Assembly (NCBI RefSeq): GCF_000203795.2
Contig: NW_006281104.1
Span: forward strand, 1,388,278-1,452,277
Source of the DNA: Batrachochytrium dendrobatidis JAM81
Taxonomy: Eukaryota; Chytridiomycota; Chytridiomycetes; Rhizophydiales
DNA: 64,000 nucleotides
Direction of reading: 5' to 3'
This document shows positions 58,777-64,000 of this stretch, in pieces. Within the stretch, counting starts at the first letter, position 1, and every line of letters begins with the position of its first letter. The position numbers and the translations under genes are program-made. The notes beneath the pieces are model-generated. The model did no database searches, was not told the origin of the DNA, and saw nothing but the letters and a program-made list of their open reading frames with translations.

Positions 58777-60535
58777 ATGCCTCGTTTAAATCAGTCTCGT
58801 CAGAAACATCAATCCAAAACAATGCTTCAAAGCCAGCATATTCCGTTCTTACAGCAATGGCGAGGAAGAACAAGACCATTGCTCATTGAGCCTGAACTCA
58901 ATGTAAACCATGTATGTTGCCTGATTTAATTCATATCTGCATCCAGGTTTCATTAACCAATCTGTTTGTCGTATTCTTAAGTTGAAACCAATTAAACAGC
59001 CATTGGATTCACAGTCGAATCAACCAGTGCTTTATCCTACATGGTGGGGCCATGAAGAGCATGTCGTTGCTTGTTCTATCAATGATAGTTCGGTTCGTAT
59101 TCAACGTCGGCATTCAGAGTTATTTGACCGACAATCCACTTTGAATGCATCTCATGCTATTCATAATGACAGTGTAACCAATTCTGTAAAACAAGTTCAA
59201 AGAATGAGTCTTTTAAAGAAAACTAGATCCAATATTCCTGCTGGTGTTGAAACTAAACCATTACCAAGTGAAGCATGGGCACCATTACCAGATCCAAAAT
59301 CTTGTAAGTCCAGTCCAATCTATATTATTAGCCCAACAACTCATACTGATGTTGTATACGATTGTCCAATGCAATGTAGTTCCAAAACGCACTATTGATG
59401 AGTTCACACAGACCGATACAGTCAGGATTGTAGATCGTGAAATAGATGATTTGGTAGATGCATTTAATCAGACTCGACTGCATAGAACTTCTGCTCCATA
59501 TCTTGGACATACCAATTCTATTTATCCGTCATCTTGTTTTATTGAGAGATCTGATATTCGTCATAGTGCATCCTCTCCTATTTTAAAATCTGAATCTCCC
59601 ATTCGACACGGCACTGCGGGATACAATACGTTCATTCCTTTTGATGCTCAGCAAAGTCCTACACGAGATGTTGGTGAAGAATCAATGATGACTAGACCAT
59701 CCAAGTATGCCGACACTAGTGCAAAAAACGATCCTCACATACTCAAGTCTGAGCCTTTGAGTAGTCCACCATTGACAAAAAAGATTCAATCGCCTGTTTC
59801 TTTTGTTGTTCCTTTGAGTCCAGTCAATTTATTTTCTGCCAACACATCATTTCACGCATGTAAGCAATTTGGGTTGATTGAGTGGTACGGTTTTGTTCAT
59901 GTACTGATAACATGTTTGATTTAGCACCAACTAAACGCCGATCATCTCGTCGACCCACTTCATTGAACACAAAGAATTCGTATGGGAAATATCCTGATCA
60001 TTCTTCATTTAATCGATATGATCAATCACCCCTCAGTTCAGTTGGACATCAATCCTTTACATATCCTCAGCCGTCACCCAAGAGGACATCAAGTCCAACA
60101 CGCGATGGTTTAACTTACAGTCAATTCGACCATAGTATTACACGATCTCGAAAGTCACCTACAAGGAATGGTGAGCAAAATCGATCTCTTTCCGAGAGTC
60201 GTTTTTCTCGATCTCCGAGTCCATTAAAATACAGATCTGAAATGACCCCATCACGGTATACACCAACGATAAACACAGCAGCATCGACATCCAAACCCTA
60301 CTCTCAAGGATCACGAAGCGTACAAAGTACTTCTTCAACTCGACATCATACTGAACCAGGAGTCATGCAGTTGGTGGATACATTTTTAGCGAGTAGTTTT
60401 ATCCAGTTTTTAGACACATCGGGCATCAATGCCAAGGTAGATATGACGTTTTTGGATCATGCGTGTAGCGATGCAGCTAGTTTTGTTACTGCTGATGCAT
60501 CCATGAACGAAGTCCATCAAAATCTTCCATTTTAA
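58777..60535 (+). CDS. Unrecognised disordered Ser/Pro/Arg-rich protein
   Basis: Exons 58777-58911, 58982-59303, 59380-59859 and 59925-60535 join in frame to give 515 residues. No known domain is seen. Features: a basic N-terminus (MPRLNQSRQKHQSKTMLQSQ), YPTWWGHEEHVVACSIND near residue 60, FTQTDTVRIVDREIDDLVDAF near 155 that could form a short helix, then a long tract with S-P-x-R/K motifs (RSPSPLKYRSEM, SPKRTSSPTRDG) that look like proline-directed kinase sites. The C-terminus QLVDTFLASSFIQFLDTSGI, with DMTFLDHACSDAASFV, appears folded. Possibly a cytoskeletal or cell-cycle-regulated protein, which is only inference. Divergent from DPM1 with 189 bp between. Confidence 0.55.
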
Positions 60536-60931
60536 TAGTCCCATTACACAGTTTCTGAATATATTGATCAAATAAATAGACAACTGACTGCCATACTCGT
60601 GTACAATCGAATATTGAACAAGGGTATTGGACTTGTCAAATAATGGATGCCAAAACCGTGCCATTCCAACTCTTTAGTTGACTGGAAGGAAACAACAGTT
60701 GCATTCCTGAAATATGAAATCTAGGTTTGATTTCAAACTTGGTAAATCAAAAAGATCAGTTTCTAATAGAAAAGCGTAACGAATATTTGGCTATAGTTTA
60801 TTTCAAAGCAAAATCATCACTGCAAGATAAATACAAGTGTTTCATTTTACGTGAATACAGCTAATTCAAAATGTTGCTGGATAGTCGTGTACAATTGCAA
60901 CCCATTCGACGAGTTTCTGAATTGAAAAAAT
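60536..60931. other. Intergenic with reversed TIR element
   Basis: 396 bp between convergent genes, holding a reversed, internally deleted TIR element up to about 60859 and the 3' flank of the ZCCHC10-like gene. No exon seen. Confidence 0.5.
60690..60860 (-). mobile_element. TIR element copy, reversed and internally deleted
   Basis: Ends GTTTCATTTTACGTGAATACAGCT. On the minus strand it reads CACTTGTATTTATCTTGCAGTGATGA, CCAAATATTCGTTACGCTTTTCTATTAG, then directly TCAGGAATGCAACTGTTGTTTCC, joining left blocks to a late block. The central ~150 bp present in copies B-D are missing. Right end not recognised. Confidence 0.6.
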
Positions 60932-61531
60932 CTATCTCTGATGAGTTCGACGTCGCTTGTAATTCCTCGATGCACTCGAAGACGATGAGCTGGAGTCAGA
61001 GTCAGAACTTGAACTACTTCCGGAACTGCTTTCAGAACTGCTTCCAGAACTACTTTCGGAGCTACTTCCAGAACTACTTCCAGAACTTGAACTCGAACTA
61101 GAATCGCTACTAGATCCTGAAGATTTACTACTGTTTCTATCACTCGATGAAGAGGATGATGACGAAGAAGAAGAAGATCGACGACTAGCATGTCGTTTAT
61201 GAGCATTTTGTTTTAAAATACGATCTGCCAACCCTTTGCGAACAGCCAAAAGTTTAGCAGACGTAGACGGACTCATTTCATCATGAGTGGATTTTGATTC
61301 AGTAGAATTAGACTTGTTTTTTTGTTTCATGAGTTGAGTTCTTGATGGACGAGAAAAGTAGGGCAATGTAGTTGATTTGCATTGATAAGTCCAATGGTCT
61401 GAACTGAGACATCGCTGACATTGATTGCGAGAGGATGCGGAAGCAGCAGTTATTGCAGAACGAGCTCCCATTCCAGGTCTAGCTGTCCTAATCTGAGATA
61501 GAGAGTCTACTCTCACTTCTTGAGAGAACAT
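60932..61531 (-). CDS. ZCCHC10-like zinc-knuckle protein with Ser-rich tail
   Basis: Single-exon, 199 residues. A CCHC zinc knuckle, CQRCLSSDHWTYQC, is followed by YFSRPSRTQLMKQK, which matches the HWTYEC...RPSRT pattern of ZCCHC10. The C-terminal half is a long Ser tract with G/E/D inserted every fourth residue, coded by 12-bp repeats (about 61005-61095), then a basic end NYKRRRTHQR. ZCCHC10-like proteins are nuclear. The RS-like tail suggests an RNA-related role (inference). Confidence 0.82.
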   Translation of the reverse strand: MFSQEVRVDSLSQIRTARPGMGARSAITAASASSRNQCQRCLSSDHWTYQCKSTTLPYFSRPSRTQLMKQKNKSNSTESKSTHDEMSPSTSAKLLAVRKGLADRILKQNAHKRHASRRSSSSSSSSSSSSDRNSSKSSGSSSDSSSSSSSGSSSGSSSESSSGSSSESSSGSSSSSDSDSSSSSSSASRNYKRRRTHQR

Positions 61532-61852
61532 TTAAATAGCAGTTTGAGTGATGGTCAGGCAATTATCGCTTGCTTAATGTCAACTCATCACGTGTAATTG
61601 CTCACGTGATGAATTCACAATTTAGCTTTATTCAACTGGTGTTTGATACTGTTTAATACGATCTGTTAACCTGCCAAGAAATTTCAATGTCTGTTAATAT
61701 ACAGATTCTAATGTGAATACTCACAAACCATTATATCAATCAAACAACACCATCAAAGACTTTTTATCGGCCTCGCTAGAGATTTATGTGATGATCCAGT
61801 TTGAGATTTAATTTTCGAGATTTATTCTTGGTTAAGCAAAATACTACAATAC
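61532..61852. promoter_or_regulatory. Divergent promoter with CACGTG palindrome
   Basis: 321 bp between the divergent ZCCHC10-like and LDAH genes. It contains TCATCACGTG (61585-61594) and its perfect reverse complement CACGTGATGA (61603-61612), separated by 8 bp. Each arm holds CACGTG, the core of bHLH (E-box) sites. Two such boxes in mirror order between divergent genes could act on both. Confidence 0.5.
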
Positions 61853-62999
61853 ATGAACGAACAGCAACAACCACTTATTAAAAGTAAACTCTTGTTGAAT
61901 GCATTCAACTCTACAAACTCTTTTCATCACCACACACATAGGGATATAAGTAATCACATGTGTAGTCATTCCGAGGGTTCTTTGGGAATAGAGATTTGGA
62001 ATGTAGGCGGACATTTGACTGAAGTACTTTACATGCGAGCTAGTAAGCATACTTCTAGTATCAAGCATGTGGCCATATTATATCCAGGTAAACCTTTATG
62101 TAAACTTTATTGATTGAAACTGGTTTTGGGTTTTCATTGTATATCACTTCATTGTCCATAACTAATCCAATCTGGACAAATCGCATTCAATTGCTATAGG
62201 AAATCCTGGAATCATTCAATACTATCAACAGTATGCTGAAGCATTGTATCGTCACTTTGATGGGGAGCTTGAAATTGTTGGTTGTTCTTATTTGGGTCAC
62301 GCATCTTATATCGCAAACAACGATAACAAGATCTACAGCCTTGATGACCAAATTACACACAAGGTATTATTTTTTGATGTCGTCAAGGCTCAATATCCAG
62401 CATCGACAAACTTTATTCTCATTGGCCATTCTCTTGGAACCTACATGTCTCTTAAAGTCTTGTCTTTTCGTCAAGACTGTTCGATTGTAAAGATTGTTGC
62501 ATTGTTTCCTACATTGCATTCCATGAGTGCATCTCCAAATGGTCGAAAAGCAAGTGTATATACATTTCCTCCTATTCGATATGTTACTCGACAGGTTATA
62601 TCGTGTATCGTGTCGATTCTTCCTCGCAATCTGCTTTTTTTGTTGGTTAGTGCGCTGACAGGCATCCATGGTCCAGTACTGTATATTACGACCAATATGT
62701 TGACATCTTCCACAAATACTGCAAATGTGCTTTACCTTGGTGCTTGCGAAATGCACCAGATTCGTGATTTAAACGACCTGGATGTGATTTCCACTCATGC
62801 AGACAAGTTTATCATGTACTATGGGGTGGACGATGGATGGTCTCCTGTTGAGCATTATCAAGATATGTCTAGAAAGGTTCCTGCAGCCAAAGTGATGCTG
62901 TGTGAAAAAAGTGTACCGCATTCGTTTGTTGTTGAACACTCTGGTTTGATGGCAAAGCTATCGTTTGAATGGTTGCGGGATCTTGTATTGCAGCAGTAG
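61853..62999 (+). CDS. LDAH-like lipid-droplet alpha/beta hydrolase
   Basis: Serine hydrolase of the lipid droplet-associated hydrolase family. Exons 61853-62087 and 62200-62999, 344 residues (human 325). Signatures: ILYPGNPGIIQYYQQYAEAL (the oxyanion-type PGNPG typical of LDAH), FILIGHSLGTYMSLKVL with the nucleophile Ser of GHSLG, the acid region YYGVDDGWSPVEHY and the catalytic His in VPHSFVVEHSG. A hydrophobic stretch ILPRNLLFLLVSALTGIHG in the middle probably seats the protein on the droplet. The intron splits PG/NPG exactly. The start ATG follows a stop-rich region. Confidence 0.9.
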
Positions 63000-64000
63000 T
63001 GATTTTCACGAAGCTGGTGATAAAGGGCGTGAAGACGAGAAACATAAATAAAAAATTGTCAGCAACCATCATTCTTGGTAGTGCTCCTTTACAAACATTG
63101 GTAGATTGCTGATTTGAATGACAGAAGCATCCATCACTCATATCTCCTGTATCATGGCAGCAATCTGGTTTATTGACACGGTCAGTCTACTAAACGATCT
63201 ACAGTTCCTTTCAATTAAATATAGAACAACGCTTCACTTTTAGTCTGGTGGTGGCTACTTGCCAAACTTGGTGTTGGTCTTGTTCTGACAAAGTGTTGGT
63301 GTTCCACCTACATAATCTACACTAGTCTAAACCAGTTCTACAATGCTACGGTCAAAGACTCTTGCTTTTTTCAAATACTGTAACAGCTGTTTGATGTCAT
63401 CAATGTTTTTGAAATATAATCAGATTAGTTGTTGAAATAGTTTTTGGTGATCAACTTGGAAGCATATTATGCTTGTATTTTTTAAAATTTACGCCACAAA
63501 CTTGCGTTTTATCATATATCGAGATGTGAAAGTGTATGCATATCTAAATCCACACAACAATACATTTGCTGATTTAGATATTCGTCATTAAGAGATAAGA
63601 TTGCGGCATAGTCCTGTTGCTTTTCATGTTCATTATAAAATACCAAGTGGCGACATACTCGACTTTCAGTTGACTGAATGTATACATCATTTCTAGTAAA
63701 AAAATCAGATAGAGCTACAAACTGTCAATTTATTGATAGGGTTACTCTGAGTTGGCACATGTTGATATTTTCAATCTATATGCATTCAATCTTTGACATT
63801 CAAAGAACGAATATAAGCTTTCTATGATGTAGCACATGGCTTGGTTAAAACATTGACGCGTTTCAAAACAGACTGAATGCGAGAAGCCACCAACAATCAC
63901 TTGTGCCATCAATAAAATCTCAAACCATCTATTTGGTGTTGTCTACATCTCACATGTGCTGTTTATTTGGCCAGAGTTTGACCGCTACTGTTTATTTGAA
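63000..64000. other. Gene-free right end, partly repeat family 2
   Basis: One kilobase with no supported exon or RNA gene. 63055-63440 resembles 20370-20760. After that the sequence is AT-rich and unlike anything else in the window. Confidence 0.5.
63055..63440 (+). repeat. Repeat family 2, copy 3
   Basis: Shares ordered blocks with copy 2: GTCAGCAACCATCATTCTTG, GTTCCTTTCAATTAAATATAGAACAA, GTGTTCCACCTACATAATCTACACTAG, and near the right end TTTTTGAAATATAATCAG...GTTGAAATAG. Diverged, and borders approximate. Confidence 0.55.

Overview
The window is nuclear DNA from a fungus, most probably a zoosporic (chytrid) fungus close to Batrachochytrium; that name is an inference. The sequence is AT-rich. 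Genes are close together on both strands and are cut by many short introns (mostly GTATGT/GTAAGT...TAG). Fungal traits include an OLE1-type desaturase fused to cytochrome b5. Several genes are better known from animals and early-diverging fungi than from yeasts (PPP4R4, HYPK, LDAH, NIPA). An intron-free S41-type secreted protease lies beside a secreted aspartyl protease, which recalls the protease expansions known in Batrachochytrium.

Layout. 0-13.5 kb is housekeeping: a YME1/FtsH-like mitochondrial protease cut by the window edge, a PPP4R4-like HEAT protein, a Sec1/Munc18 protein with a long repetitive tail, a DNAJC8-like J protein and GTP cyclohydrolase II. 13.8-15.5 kb is cofactor-independent phosphoglycerate mutase. 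15.5-23.2 kb looks accessory: two secreted proteases surrounded by long gene-free DNA and repeats. 23.2-29.2 kb has an AlkD-like DNA repair protein, HYPK, an unrecognised basic protein and a membrane-anchored ZZ/EF-hand protein. 29.3-36.5 kb has an Elg1/ATAD5-type PCNA unloader and a cyclic-nucleotide-binding-domain protein. 38-41.5 kb has casein kinase 1 and GalT. 42.8-48.8 kb has a possible small mitochondrial protein, the delta-9 desaturase, a GATA factor and ribosomal protein mL49. 49-57 kb has an NmrA-like protein, a PP2C (PDP-like) phosphatase and a NIPA-type Mg transporter. 57.4-63 kb has DPM1, a disordered basic protein, a ZCCHC10-like protein and LDAH. The last kilobase holds only repeat DNA.

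The most notable signal not explained by genes is a dispersed family of about 350-475 bp elements. They end in inverted repeats related to CCGTATTCACGTAAAATGG / CCATTTTACGTGAATACGG and have no coding capacity (MITE-like). I see four copies with both ends, two long copies with only one clear end, and several shorter fragments. They lie between genes, in divergent promoters and inside two introns of the NIPA gene. A second, weaker repeat family lies upstream of the two protease genes and again at the right end of the window. Exon borders below were placed by reading splice sites, frame and family similarity by eye. No search or alignment program was run.
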